Shown here in pieces: positions 47,166 through 55,693 of a stretch of DNA of 64,000 nt; the stretch's first letter is position 1, and each line of letters opens with the position of its first letter. Where the stretch lies: positions 1 to 64,000 of the forward strand of contig JAGPCY010000033.1 in NCBI GenBank assembly GCA_018057825.1. Reading direction: 5' to 3'. Made by a program: the position numbers and the translations under genes. The notes beneath the pieces were generated by a model that was not told the DNA's origin, made no database searches, and saw only the letters and a program-made list of their open reading frames with translations. The DNA is from Kofleriaceae bacterium. GTDB lineage: Bacteria > Myxococcota_A > Polyangia > Haliangiales > Haliangiaceae.

Positions 47166-49027
47166 CAGCGGGCCGGCGCGAACTCGCCGGTCCGCGTGCT
47201 CCGGTGCGGCAGCCGGATCGTGAAGGTGGTCCCGGTCGCGCCGGTCTCGCACCCGATCGTCCCGCCGTGGTCGTCGACGATCTTCTTGACGATCGCCAGG
47301 CCCAGGCCGGTGCCCTCCTTGCGGCCGGAGGCGAACAGCTCGAACAACCGGCCGCGCAGCGCCAGCGGCACGCCGGGGCCATCGTCGGCGGTCTCGATCA
47401 CCAGGGCGCCGCCGTCGAGGCGCGTGCGGACCCAGAAGTGGCCGCCCTGCTCCATCGCGTCGGCGCTGTTGCGGGCCAGGTTGTGCAGCACGCGCAGGAG
47501 CTTGTGCTCGTCGAAGTAGGCCACGCCGTCGTAGCCCAGCTCGACCTCGACCGCGATCGGCCGGCCGGCGAAGGCCTGGCGGAGCTGGGCCACCGCCTCC
47601 TCGACGAACTTGTGCAGGTAGACCCGGCGCACCATCAGCTCGCGATCGCCGCGGGCGAACTGCAGGACCTCGCGGGTCATGCCGCTCATCAGGTCGAACT
47701 GCCGCAGGATGTTCTCGACGTAGCGCTCGCGCTGGGCGGCGTCGTCGCATCCGGCCATGAGCTGGGCGTAGCCCGAGATCACGGTCATCGGCGTCTTGAG
47801 ATCGTGGAGCACGCCGGCCATCAGGCGCCCGATCGACGCCAGGCGATCTTGATCGCGGCTCTCGTCGCGGCTGCGGGCAAGGCTTATCGCCGCGCCGATC
47901 TGCCCGGCCACCAGGACCAGGAGCTTGAGATCGGCGTCGCCGAACTCGCCGCCCTGCTTGTCGAGGATCTCGACGCCGCCGACCACCCGGTCGCCGTCGA
48001 CCACCGGCGCCGCCATGAGCGTCCGCGAGGCCACGCCGTGGTCGCGCGCGAAGCCGGCGGCGTGGCGCGGATCGGCGGCGACCTGGTTGGCGATCACCGG
48101 CTCGCGCTTGGCCACCGCCCAGCCGAGGAGCCCCTGGCCCAGCTCGATGCGCGCGCCGTGCAGCCGCTCGGCCGCCGGGCCCAGGACCGTGCGCAGCTCG
48201 AGGGCGTCGCCAGCCGAGGTCAGGAGCGCGATCGAGCCGGCCTCGGCGCCGAGCAGCTCGACGGCGCGCCCGAGGATCCGGACCAGCGAGGTGTCGAGAT
48301 CGCCGGCTGCCGACAGCTCCTTCTCGACCTCATAGAGGATGTTGAGCTCGCGCGAGCGGGCCTCGAGGAGCGCGGTGGTCTGGGCCAGCTCGGCGTTCTT
48401 GGCCAGGACCGACAGGTACAGCTTGGAGTTGTCGATCACCACCGCGGCCTGGCTGGCCAGGGCCAGGAGCAGGTCCTCGTCGTCGTGGGAGAAGGCCGAG
48501 AACAAGGACAGACTGGCGCTGATGTCGGGGTCGGCCCGGCCGGCGGGATCGAGGGCGCGCTTGTTCAAGACCTGGACCACGCCGACCACCGCGCCGGCAC
48601 GGTTGCGCATCGGCACGCACAGGATCGAGCGGGTCCGGTAGCCCGAGCGCTGATCGACCGCGGGCTGGAACCGCGCGTCGCGGTAGGCGTCGGGGATGTT
48701 GACCACCTTGCCCGAGGCCGCGACCCAGCCGGCCACGCCCTCGCCGACCTGCAGGCGGATGTTGAGCGTGTCCTTGCCCTGCACCACCTTCGACCACAGC
48801 TCGCGGCCGTCCTCCGACAGCAGGTACAAGGTCGAACGATCGGCGTCCATCAGCTCGGTGACCTTGTCGATCAACAAGCGCAGGAGCTGATCGAGCTCGG
48901 TCGTGCTCGACAGCGCCGCGCCGACCTCGGTCACCAGCTCGAGCTTCTTGCGCTCGCGCAGGAGCGCGGTCGCCAGCGCCGCCGGATTCGGCGGCGCCGC
49001 CGCGTCGGTCGCGGACGGGGACGTCAT
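47165..49027 (-). CDS. Soluble GAF-GAF histidine kinase
   Basis: The protein has 620 aa with no membrane segment. GAF domain 1 is at about 30-200 ([25 protein letters not shown]), joined by a coiled helix to GAF domain 2 at about 220-370 ([28 protein letters not shown]). HisKA at about 385-450 has the phospho-acceptor motif [16 protein letters not shown]. The HATPase at about 490-605 has N box [11 protein letters not shown]1 DDGPGVP and G2 [11 protein letters not shown]. It senses a small ligand through GAF domains and autophosphorylates. No response regulator is adjacent. It is coupled to the Gld-like exporter ATPase by TGATG. I took ATG 49027 as the start; an ATG 18 nt upstream is an alternative. 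Confidence 0.95.
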   Translation of the reverse strand: MTSPSATDAAAPPNPAALATALLRERKKLELVTEVGAALSSTTELDQLLRLLIDKVTELMDADRSTLYLLSEDGRELWSKVVQGKDTLNIRLQVGEGVAGWVAASGKVVNIPDAYRDARFQPAVDQRSGYRTRSILCVPMRNRAGAVVGVVQVLNKRALDPAGRADPDISASLSLFSAFSHDDEDLLLALASQAAVVIDNSKLYLSVLAKNAELAQTTALLEARSRELNILYEVEKELSAAGDLDTSLVRILGRAVELLGAEAGSIALLTSAGDALELRTVLGPAAERLHGARIELGQGLLGWAVAKREPVIANQVAADPRHAAGFARDHGVASRTLMAAPVVDGDRVVGGVEILDKQGGEFGDADLKLLVLVAGQIGAAISLARSRDESRDQDRLASIGRLMAGVLHDLKTPMTVISGYAQLMAGCDDAAQRERYVENILRQFDLMSGMTREVLQFARGDRELMVRRVYLHKFVEEAVAQLRQAFAGRPIAVEVELGYDGVAYFDEHKLLRVLHNLARNSADAMEQGGHFWVRTRLDGGALVIETADDGPGVPLALRGRLFELFASGRKEGTGLGLAIVKKIVDDHGGTIGCETGATGTTFTIRLPHRSTRTGEFAPAR

Positions 49028-49064
49028 GACCGCGCGATGGTACACGACGCGGCGCGGCCCGCGG

Positions 49065-50318
49065 TCACTCGAGATCGCGGCGGCGCAGATCGTCCTCGTC
49101 GAGACCGGCGGCGTGGCCCAGCTCGTGGCGCAGCGTGCGCTCGATCTGCGCCGACAGCTCGGCCCGGGTCCGGACCGCGCGGGCCAGGTTCAGGCGGTAC
49201 AGCACGATCGCCCGCGGCGGCGGCGCCTCGCCCGGCTCGGCGTCGACCCCGAGCGGCAGCCCGCGATACAGGCCGAGGATGGTCGGCGGAAACGGCGGGT
49301 CGGCGGCCGCCAGGTCGGCCGGATCGGGGCGGTCGGCGATCGCGATCGGCACCTGGGCGGCGCGGGCCCGGTCGTCGGGCGGCAGCGCCGCCACGGCGCG
49401 CTCGATCTCGGCGGCCATCTCGTCGGCGGTGATCGCCACCGGCGGCGGGAACTCGTCGGGGGCCAGGGCCCGGGCGCGGGCGAAGTGCTGCTCGGCGACC
49501 GCCAGCTCGCCGAGCTGCTCGCGGGCCAGGCCCAGCATGTGGTGGGCGTAGGGCTCGTCGGGCCGGGCCTCGAGGACCCGGGCCAGCTCGGCGGCGGCCT
49601 CGGCCGCCCGCCCGAGGTTGAACAGCGCCACCCCGTGCTCGTGGCGGGCGTCGATCAAGGTGCGATCGAGGGCGAGCGCGGCAGCGGCGTGCTCGGCGGC
49701 CTCGTCCGACCGACCCAGGTCGTTGGCGGCCTGGGCCTGGAGCAACGCCAGCTCGGCGCGCAGATCGGCGGCGCCCCGACGGCGGGCCGCGGCTCGGGCG
49801 GCGCCGCGGCGGGCCAGCTCGAGACCGAGGGCGGTAGTGTCCCGACTCTTGTCGGCGACCCCGTTGATGTAGAAGTCGGCGACCGCGCGCAGGGTCTCGG
49901 GGTCCTCGGGGTCGAGGGCCAGCGCCAGGTCGTAGGCGATCGCGGCCTCGCGATCGCGACCGGCCCCGGCCAGGGCTGCGCCGCGCAGGTGGTGGGCCTC
50001 GATCGCCCGCGGCGCGCGATCGGCGGCCATGTCGGCGCAGGTGAAGGCGTCGGCCCAGGCGCCCGCCGTCAGATGCCGGCCGGCCTCGTCGAGCAAGGCG
50101 TCGAGAGCGCGATCGGTCTGGACCGCCAGGGTGGCGGCGGCGGCGCAGGTGCCCAGGAGCGGCGTCGCCGGCGGCGGGGCGCCACGATCGGCGGCCGGCG
50201 CGGGCGACGGGACCACGGCCGGCGGTGGCGGCGACGGAGCGGGAGGCGCGGCGCGGTCGCCACCACAGCCCAGCGCGCACAGCGCCGCGACCGACCACGC
50301 GGGGGCCCGAAGGTTCAC
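49065..50318 (-). CDS. TPR lipoprotein with C-terminal zincin
   Basis: The protein has 417 aa, starting at GTG 50318. A signal peptide and lipobox (ALCALGC) are followed by a Pro-rich linker at about 20-55 and five to six TPRs at about 85-270 (AIEAHHLRGAALAGAGRDREAAIAYDLALAL; PYAHHMLGLAREQLGELAVAEQHFARA). A C-terminal compact metallopeptidase of the Zincin_1 type ends in RTLRHELGHAAGLDEDDL. The HEXXH motif is HELGH, near residue 400, and the acidic DEDDL after it is typical. These small zincins usually stand alone in the cytoplasm; here one is fused to TPRs on a lipid anchor in the envelope. The target is unknown. It lies 28 nt after polA and 37 nt before the histidine kinase gene. Confidence 0.87.
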   Translation of the reverse strand: MNLRAPAWSVAALCALGCGGDRAAPPAPSPPPPAVVPSPAPAADRGAPPPATPLLGTCAAAATLAVQTDRALDALLDEAGRHLTAGAWADAFTCADMAADRAPRAIEAHHLRGAALAGAGRDREAAIAYDLALALDPEDPETLRAVADFYINGVADKSRDTTALGLELARRGAARAAARRRGAADLRAELALLQAQAANDLGRSDEAAEHAAAALALDRTLIDARHEHGVALFNLGRAAEAAAELARVLEARPDEPYAHHMLGLAREQLGELAVAEQHFARARALAPDEFPPPVAITADEMAAEIERAVAALPPDDRARAAQVPIAIADRPDPADLAAADPPFPPTILGLYRGLPLGVDAEPGEAPPPRAIVLYRLNLARAVRTRAELSAQIERTLRHELGHAAGLDEDDLRRRDLE

Positions 50319-50346
50319 GGCGCCAGCATAGCGCGCGGCCGCGCGG

Positions 50347-53067
50347 TTAGCAGTCGGCCCAGGACCGCGCGATGCCGAGGTCGACCTCGAGCGGCACGTC
50401 GAGGGCGTAGGCCGCCGACATCTCCTCCTTCACGATCTCGCCGATCGCCTCGGCGCGATCGGGGTCGACCTCGAACACCAGCTCGTCGTGGACCGTGAGC
50501 AACATCGCCGCCGGCAGGCGATCGCGCTCGATCCGCCGCGCGCACGCCAGCATCGCCCGCTTGAGGATGTCGGCGCCGGCGCCCTGCAGCGGCGTGTTCT
50601 GCGCCACCCGCTCGCCGGCCCGCCGCGCCACCGGGCTCTTCGAGGCCAGCTCGGGGATGGGCCGCCAGCGCCCGAGCAAGGTGCGCGCGCCTCCCGCGGC
50701 CTTGGCCTCGGCCACGAGCTGATCCATGAACCGCCGCACCGTCGGCAGCCGCGCGAAGTAGCGGTCGATGTAGTCCTTGGCGTCGCGCTTGGGGATGTCG
50801 AGAGCGCGGGCCAGGCCGAAGTCCGACTGGCCGTAGATCAGGCCGTAGTTGACCGCCTTGGCGATGCGGCGCTCCTTGGCGGTGATCTGCGCCAGCGGCA
50901 GCTCGAGCACCTCGGCCGCGGTCTGGGCATGGACGTCGACGCCGTCGCGGAAGGCCTTGACCAGCACCGGATCGCCCGACAGGTGGGCCATGATCCGCAG
51001 CTCGATCTGCGAGTAGTCGGCGGCCAGGAGCACCTTGCCCGGGGCGGCGACGAAGCCGCGGCGGATCGCCCGGCCGACCTCGGTGCGGATCGGGATGTTC
51101 TGCAGGTTGGGATCCTGCGACGAGATCCGGCCGGTCGCCGCGACCACCTGGTTGAACAGCGTGTGCAAGCGCCCGGTCTTGGGGTGGACCAGGGGCGGCA
51201 GCGCGTCGAGGTACGTGCCGCGCAGCTTGGTCAGCTCGCGGTGCTCGAGGATCGGCCGGATGATCGGGTGGACGTCGATCAGGCTCTCGAGGACGTCGTG
51301 GTCCACCGAGTACCCGGTCTTGGTCTTCTTCATGCGATCGCTCTCGAGCCCGAGGGTCTCGAACAACAGGTGCGCGAGCTGCTTGGGCGAGCCCAGGTTG
51401 ACCCCGGCGCCGCCGGCCTCGGCGACCTGCGCCTCGAGGGTCGCGATCTGCTGACCGACCTCGGCCGACATGCGCGCGAAGTGCGGGCCGTCGATGCAGA
51501 TGCCGGTGCGCTCGACCTCGACGAGGAGCTGGGCGATCGGCAGCTCGAGGTCGCGGTACAGGCCGTCGAGCCCGCGCTGGGTCAGGCCGGCCGCCAGCCG
51601 CGGGGCCGCCGCCAGCCCGATCGCCGCCGCGGCGCCGACCCAGGCCGCGGCCTCGACCGGCGCGCTGGCCTCGAAGGAGCCGGCCCGACCGACCGCGGCG
51701 CTGTAGCTCGGCACGGTCAGGCCGATCGCCGCGGCGACCGCGTCGACCGTCGACGGCGCGCTGGCGTCGAGGAGAAAGCGGGCCAGCATCGGATCGTCGA
51801 CCACCCCGGCCAGCGCCCAGCCGCGGCCGCGCAGGCAGCGCTCGGCGTGCTTGCAGTCGTGGACGACCTTGGCCACCGCCGGGTCGGCCAGGAGCGCCAC
51901 CAGCGGCGCCAGCGCGGCGTCCGACGGCGGCGGCCCGGCGGCCAGCGAGCGATGGGCCAGCGGCACGTAGCCCGGCGCGGCGTCGGGCGGCGCCAGCGCG
52001 AGCCCGACCACGACCGCGCGATCGAAGCGGCCGACGGTCTCGACCGCCAGGCCGCAGCGCCCGGCCGCGCGGACCGCGGCGCACAGCGCGGCGATCGCGG
52101 CGGCGTCGTCCGCCACCGTCGGCGCCGGGCCCAGGCCCGCCACCGGCTCGATCGTCACCGGCGCCGCCGGCGCGCCGCTCGCGCTCGGCGTGCGATCGAT
52201 CTTCTCGATCAGGTTGCCGAACTCGAGCTCGGTGAAGATCGCGCGCAGGGCGTCGTGGTCCCACGGCTTGGCCCGCAGGTCATCGACCGCCATCGGCAGC
52301 GCCACCGCGCGATCGAGCTCGACCAGGCGGCGCGAGATCCGCAGGCGCTCGACCTGGGCCGGATCGCCGAGCGGGTGCTTGCCGCGGACCTTGGGGTTGG
52401 CCGCGATCAGCGCCTCGAGATCGGGGTAGGTGTTGACCAGCTCAGCCGCGGTCTTGTCGCCGACGCCGGCCACCCCCGGGATGTTGTCGCTGGTGTCGCC
52501 GCGCAGGGCGAGGAAGTCGGCGACCCGCTCGGGCGGCACGCCGAACTTCTCGATCACCGCGTCGCGGGTGTAGGTCTGGGCGCGCATCGCGTCGATGACC
52601 GCGGTGTGCTCGCCGACGAGCTGCATCAAGTCCTTGTCGGCCGAGTAGATCGTGCAGTCCCAGCCGCGGCCAGCGGCGGCGGTGGCCAGGGTGGCGACCA
52701 CGTCGTCGGCCTCGACCCCGGGGATGGCGAGGACCGGCCAGCCCAGGGCGGCGACCAGCGGCGCGAACCGCGGCATCTGGATCGCGAGGTCCTCGGGGGC
52801 CGGCGGTCGGTTGGCCTTGTACTCGGGATAGATCTCGGTGCGGAAGTTCTTGCGGCCGGCGTCGAACACCACCGCGATCCGCTCGGGGCCGACGTCCTCG
52901 CGCAGGCGCAGGAGCATGCGCGCGAACACGTACAGCGCGCCGGTCGGCATGCCGTCCTTGGTCGACAGCCGGACCTCGCGTCGCTCGCTGCGCGATGACG
53001 CGTTCATCAGGCCGAAGTGGGCCCGGAAGATGTAACCGTGGCCGTCGACGACGTGGAGGCGCTCCAT
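50347..53067 (-). CDS. polA: DNA polymerase I
   Basis: The protein has 906 aa. The N-terminal 5'-3' exonuclease (HVVDGHGYIFRAHFGL; EADDVVATLA; SADKDLMQLV) and C-terminal family A polymerase (RISSQDPNLQNIPIRTEVGR; ADYSQIELRIMAH; VHDELVFEV) are intact. It functions in Okazaki fragment maturation and repair. The central 3'-5' exonuclease domain is present but lacks its catalytic acids: the DxE motif reads AVET near residue 343, the second motif reads CKHAE where NLKYD is expected, and the last Tyr-Asp motif is missing. Proofreading is therefore predicted absent, as in Taq polymerase. It follows the BtuF-like gene by 11 nt. Confidence 0.97.
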   Translation of the reverse strand: MERLHVVDGHGYIFRAHFGLMNASSRSERREVRLSTKDGMPTGALYVFARMLLRLREDVGPERIAVVFDAGRKNFRTEIYPEYKANRPPAPEDLAIQMPRFAPLVAALGWPVLAIPGVEADDVVATLATAAAGRGWDCTIYSADKDLMQLVGEHTAVIDAMRAQTYTRDAVIEKFGVPPERVADFLALRGDTSDNIPGVAGVGDKTAAELVNTYPDLEALIAANPKVRGKHPLGDPAQVERLRISRRLVELDRAVALPMAVDDLRAKPWDHDALRAIFTELEFGNLIEKIDRTPSASGAPAAPVTIEPVAGLGPAPTVADDAAAIAALCAAVRAAGRCGLAVETVGRFDRAVVVGLALAPPDAAPGYVPLAHRSLAAGPPPSDAALAPLVALLADPAVAKVVHDCKHAERCLRGRGWALAGVVDDPMLARFLLDASAPSTVDAVAAAIGLTVPSYSAAVGRAGSFEASAPVEAAAWVGAAAAIGLAAAPRLAAGLTQRGLDGLYRDLELPIAQLLVEVERTGICIDGPHFARMSAEVGQQIATLEAQVAEAGGAGVNLGSPKQLAHLLFETLGLESDRMKKTKTGYSVDHDVLESLIDVHPIIRPILEHRELTKLRGTYLDALPPLVHPKTGRLHTLFNQVVAATGRISSQDPNLQNIPIRTEVGRAIRRGFVAAPGKVLLAADYSQIELRIMAHLSGDPVLVKAFRDGVDVHAQTAAEVLELPLAQITAKERRIAKAVNYGLIYGQSDFGLARALDIPKRDAKDYIDRYFARLPTVRRFMDQLVAEAKAAGGARTLLGRWRPIPELASKSPVARRAGERVAQNTPLQGAGADILKRAMLACARRIERDRLPAAMLLTVHDELVFEVDPDRAEAIGEIVKEEMSAAYALDVPLEVDLGIARSWADC

Positions 53068-53078
53068 CGCGCGCGACC

Positions 53079-53924
53079 CTACCAGGCCGCGGCGGTCGCG
53101 CGCAGCCGCGGCAGCGCCTCGATGGTCCAGGCCCCGTACCAGAACAGATCGCGGCCGCTGACGTCGACCTGCGCGACCCCGGGCAGGGCCGCGGCCAGGG
53201 CCGCGCGATCGTCGGCCCCGAAGGCGTGGGGCTCGTCGGCCAGGACCACCAGGTCGGGCTGGCGGGCCGCGACCTCGGCGAAGCTGACCCGCGGGTAGCG
53301 CTGATCGCGGCCGGCGGGATCGGCGGCGGCGGCCTTGCCCAGATCGGCGGCCAGCGGATAGAGGCGCAGCCGATCGTCGAAGGCGTTGCCGATGCCGACC
53401 GCGGCCAGGACGTCGGCGCCGAAGGTGTCGGCGTTCATCGTCATGAGCGGATCCATCCAGATCGGCGCGAAGGCCCGGCGGCGCGGCGGTGGCGGCGACG
53501 CGGCCCCCAGCGCGTAGCCGGCGCGGATGAGCGCCACCACCTCGGGGTCGCGCTGGACCTCGAGCAGCCGCGCCAGCCGCGCGACGTGGGCCACGGCGTC
53601 GCCGACCCGGCGCGGCATCGACACCAGGACCGGGACCCGCTCGGCCAGGCGCTCGAGGGCGCCGCGGGTGTTCTCCTCCTGGTTGGCGATCACCAGCTCG
53701 GGGCCGAGCGCCAGGACCGCGTCGACGTCGACGTCCTTGGTGCCCCCGACGACCTCGGCAGCGGCCACCGCCGGCACGTCACAGTAGGAGGTGCGGCCGA
53801 CCACCCGCTCGGCGCAACCCAGCGCGCACAGGGTATAGGTGTCGCTCGGCACCAGGGACACCACCCGGCGCGGGGCGCGCAAGAGGCACACGTCACGGCC
53901 CAGATCGTCCTTTACGCGCTGCAT
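53079..53924 (-). CDS. BtuF/TroA-like metal-receptor protein
   Basis: The protein has 281 aa from ATG 53924. It has a helical-backbone metal receptor fold: RRVVSLVPSDTYTLCALGCAERVVGRTSYCDVP, GTKDVDVDAVLALGPELVIANQEENTR, and late FAEVAARQPDLVVLADEPHAFG. This resembles cobalamin/iron-siderophore binding proteins (BtuF, FhuD). There is no signal peptide, however: it starts MQRVKDDLGRDVCLLRAP. A cytoplasmic member of the family or a mis-set start are both possible, but no plausible longer start exists. It has no BtuC/D neighbour and lies directly before polA. The ligand is unknown. Confidence 0.8.
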   Translation of the reverse strand: MQRVKDDLGRDVCLLRAPRRVVSLVPSDTYTLCALGCAERVVGRTSYCDVPAVAAAEVVGGTKDVDVDAVLALGPELVIANQEENTRGALERLAERVPVLVSMPRRVGDAVAHVARLARLLEVQRDPEVVALIRAGYALGAASPPPPRRRAFAPIWMDPLMTMNADTFGADVLAAVGIGNAFDDRLRLYPLAADLGKAAAADPAGRDQRYPRVSFAEVAARQPDLVVLADEPHAFGADDRAALAAALPGVAQVDVSGRDLFWYGAWTIEALPRLRATAAAW

Positions 53925-53996
53925 CGCCGCGACCTTGCCCGCGGCGATGGCCCGAGGCAAGCGCCGCGCCGGCCGCGATCGAGTAGGCTCCCGGCG

Positions 53997-54425
53997 ATGG
54001 CCAAGGCCCCGCGCCCCGCCCCCGCCGACGCCCTGCCGATCGACGTCAAGCCCCAGGAGCTGGCCCAGCGCCTGGCCGATCCCGAGTTCCGCGCCCGCAT
54101 CGAGCAGGCGGTGCAGCAGCTCCCGGCCGACAAGGCCGCCGAGCTGGTCGCGCTCCTCGAGGCCAGCATCCGCCGACGACGGATCGAGATGTGGGGCTAC
54201 ATCGCGGCCGCGATCGTCATGCTGGTCGGGATGGTGTTCGCGCTGTATCTCTACGGCCGGGCCGGCGGCGATAGCTTCGTCGGCTGGGTGTTCCTCCTGC
54301 CGCTCGGGCTGGCCGGGCTGACGATGATGCTGGTGGCGCGCTGGGCCCGCGCCGCCGACGCCGCCAGCCGGACCCAGCGGGCGGCCCTGCGGGCGAGCGG
54401 CGACGATCGACCGCGCCCGCGGTGA
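53997..54425 (+). CDS. Small two-helix membrane protein
   Basis: The protein has 142 aa. An Ala/Pro-rich polar N-terminus with a helical segment (AQRLADPEFRARIEQAVQQLPADKAAELVALLEASIRRRR) is followed by two membrane helices (IAAAIVMLVGMVFALYLYG and WVFLLPLGLAGLTMMLVA) and a basic tail. No known domain. It is divergent from the BtuF-like gene and 26 nt before the first sugar dehydrogenase gene on the same strand. The hypothetical product may serve an envelope function with its neighbours, but nothing in the sequence says so. Confidence 0.65.
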   Translation: MAKAPRPAPADALPIDVKPQELAQRLADPEFRARIEQAVQQLPADKAAELVALLEASIRRRRIEMWGYIAAAIVMLVGMVFALYLYGRAGGDSFVGWVFLLPLGLAGLTMMLVARWARAADAASRTQRAALRASGDDRPRPR

Positions 54426-54451
54426 CCGGCCGGCGTATAGTGCCGGCCCAT

Positions 54452-55693
54452 ATGCGTCGCCTCGCCCTCGCGCTCGCCCTGTTCTCGCCGCTCGCGGCGT
54501 GCAAGGACTCGCCAAAGTTCACCCCAGTCGATGCCGACGAGTCCGACGGACCGCCGGGGCCGATCGACGGCCCGACCGCGGACACCCTGCCTGCGACCTG
54601 CACCCCGCGCGCGGGCACCAACGTCGCCCTCGGCCCGGCGATCGCGGGCTTCGACGCGCCGGTCGGCCTGACCGCCCCGCCCGACGACCCCCGGATCTTC
54701 GTGGTCGAGCAAAGCGGCGCGATCCGCGTCATCAAGAACGGCGCGCTCCTGCCGACGCCCTTCATCGACCTGAGCGGCCCGGTCCTGGCCGGCGGCGAGC
54801 GCGGCCTGCTCGGCCTGGCCTTCCATCCGCAGTTCGCCACCAACGGCCGCTTCTACGTCAACTTCACCCGCGACCCCGACGGCGCGACCGTGATCGGCGA
54901 GTACACCGCGCCGGCCGGCAGCGACGTCGCGACCCCGGGCAGCTTCCGCGAGGTCCTGCGCATCCCGCAGCCGTTCTCGAACCACAACGCCGGCTGGCTG
55001 ACCTTCGGGCCCGACGGCAAGTTGTACATCGCGATGGGCGACGGCGGCTCGGGCGGCGACCCCGGCGATCGCGCCCAGAACGATCGCGAGCTGCTCGGCA
55101 AGATGCTGCGCATCGACGTCGACACCCGCACCGGCAGCAAGGGCTACGGCATCCCGGCCGACAACCCGTTCGCGTCGAGCCCCGACGGCACCAACGACCC
55201 GCGCCCCGAGATCTGGGGCAAGGGCCTGCGCAACCCGTTCCGGTTCTCCTTCGACCGCGGCACCGGCGATCTCTACATCGGCGACGTCGGCCAGAACGCG
55301 TGGGAGGAGGTCAACGCCCACGCCAACACCGCCGGGGTCAACTGGGGCTGGGATGACCGCGAGGGCGCCAACTGCTTCGAGCCGACCTCGGGCTGCCTGA
55401 CCGCCAACCGGACCGACCCGGTCGTGCAGCACTCGGCCGGCAGCGGCTGGCGTTCCGTGATCGGCGGCGAGGTCTACCGCGGCACCTGCTTCCCCGACCT
55501 GGTCGGCCAGTACTTCTACGGCGACTACAGCCAGGGCGGCCTGTGGGCGTTCCGCCTGGTCGGCGGCGTGGCGCAAAACGATCGTCAGGTCATCGCCTCG
55601 GTCGGCTCGATCACCCACGTCGCCGCCGACGCCCGCGGCGAGCTGTACGTCGTGACCCACGACGGGCGGGTCCGGCCGATCATCATCCCGTGA
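54452..55693 (+). CDS. PQQ-type sugar dehydrogenase lipoprotein, gene 1
   Basis: The protein has 413 aa. ATG 54452 gives a signal peptide and lipobox (SPLAAC, about Cys16). The six-bladed propeller of the soluble glucose/aldose sugar dehydrogenase family (GSDH/YliI) is clear: PVGLTAPPDDPRIFVVEQSG, ERGLLGLAFHPQFATNGRFYV, NHNAGWLTFGPDGKLYIAMGDGGSGGDP, PEIWGKGLRNPFRFSFDR, WGWDDREGANC. The catalytic-type His is in SNHNAG. It would oxidise aldoses in the periplasm with PQQ, or be an adhesive relative with no cofactor. A -10-like TATAGT lies 11 nt before the start. It overlaps the second copy by 4 nt. Confidence 0.92.
   Translation: MRRLALALALFSPLAACKDSPKFTPVDADESDGPPGPIDGPTADTLPATCTPRAGTNVALGPAIAGFDAPVGLTAPPDDPRIFVVEQSGAIRVIKNGALLPTPFIDLSGPVLAGGERGLLGLAFHPQFATNGRFYVNFTRDPDGATVIGEYTAPAGSDVATPGSFREVLRIPQPFSNHNAGWLTFGPDGKLYIAMGDGGSGGDPGDRAQNDRELLGKMLRIDVDTRTGSKGYGIPADNPFASSPDGTNDPRPEIWGKGLRNPFRFSFDRGTGDLYIGDVGQNAWEEVNAHANTAGVNWGWDDREGANCFEPTSGCLTANRTDPVVQHSAGSGWRSVIGGEVYRGTCFPDLVGQYFYGDYSQGGLWAFRLVGGVAQNDRQVIASVGSITHVAADARGELYVVTHDGRVRPIIIP

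Noticed and set aside
53079-54515. Longer N-terminus for the BtuF-like protein
   Set aside because: Extension upstream runs antisense to the small membrane protein gene and has no signal peptide, so the ATG at 53924 is kept.
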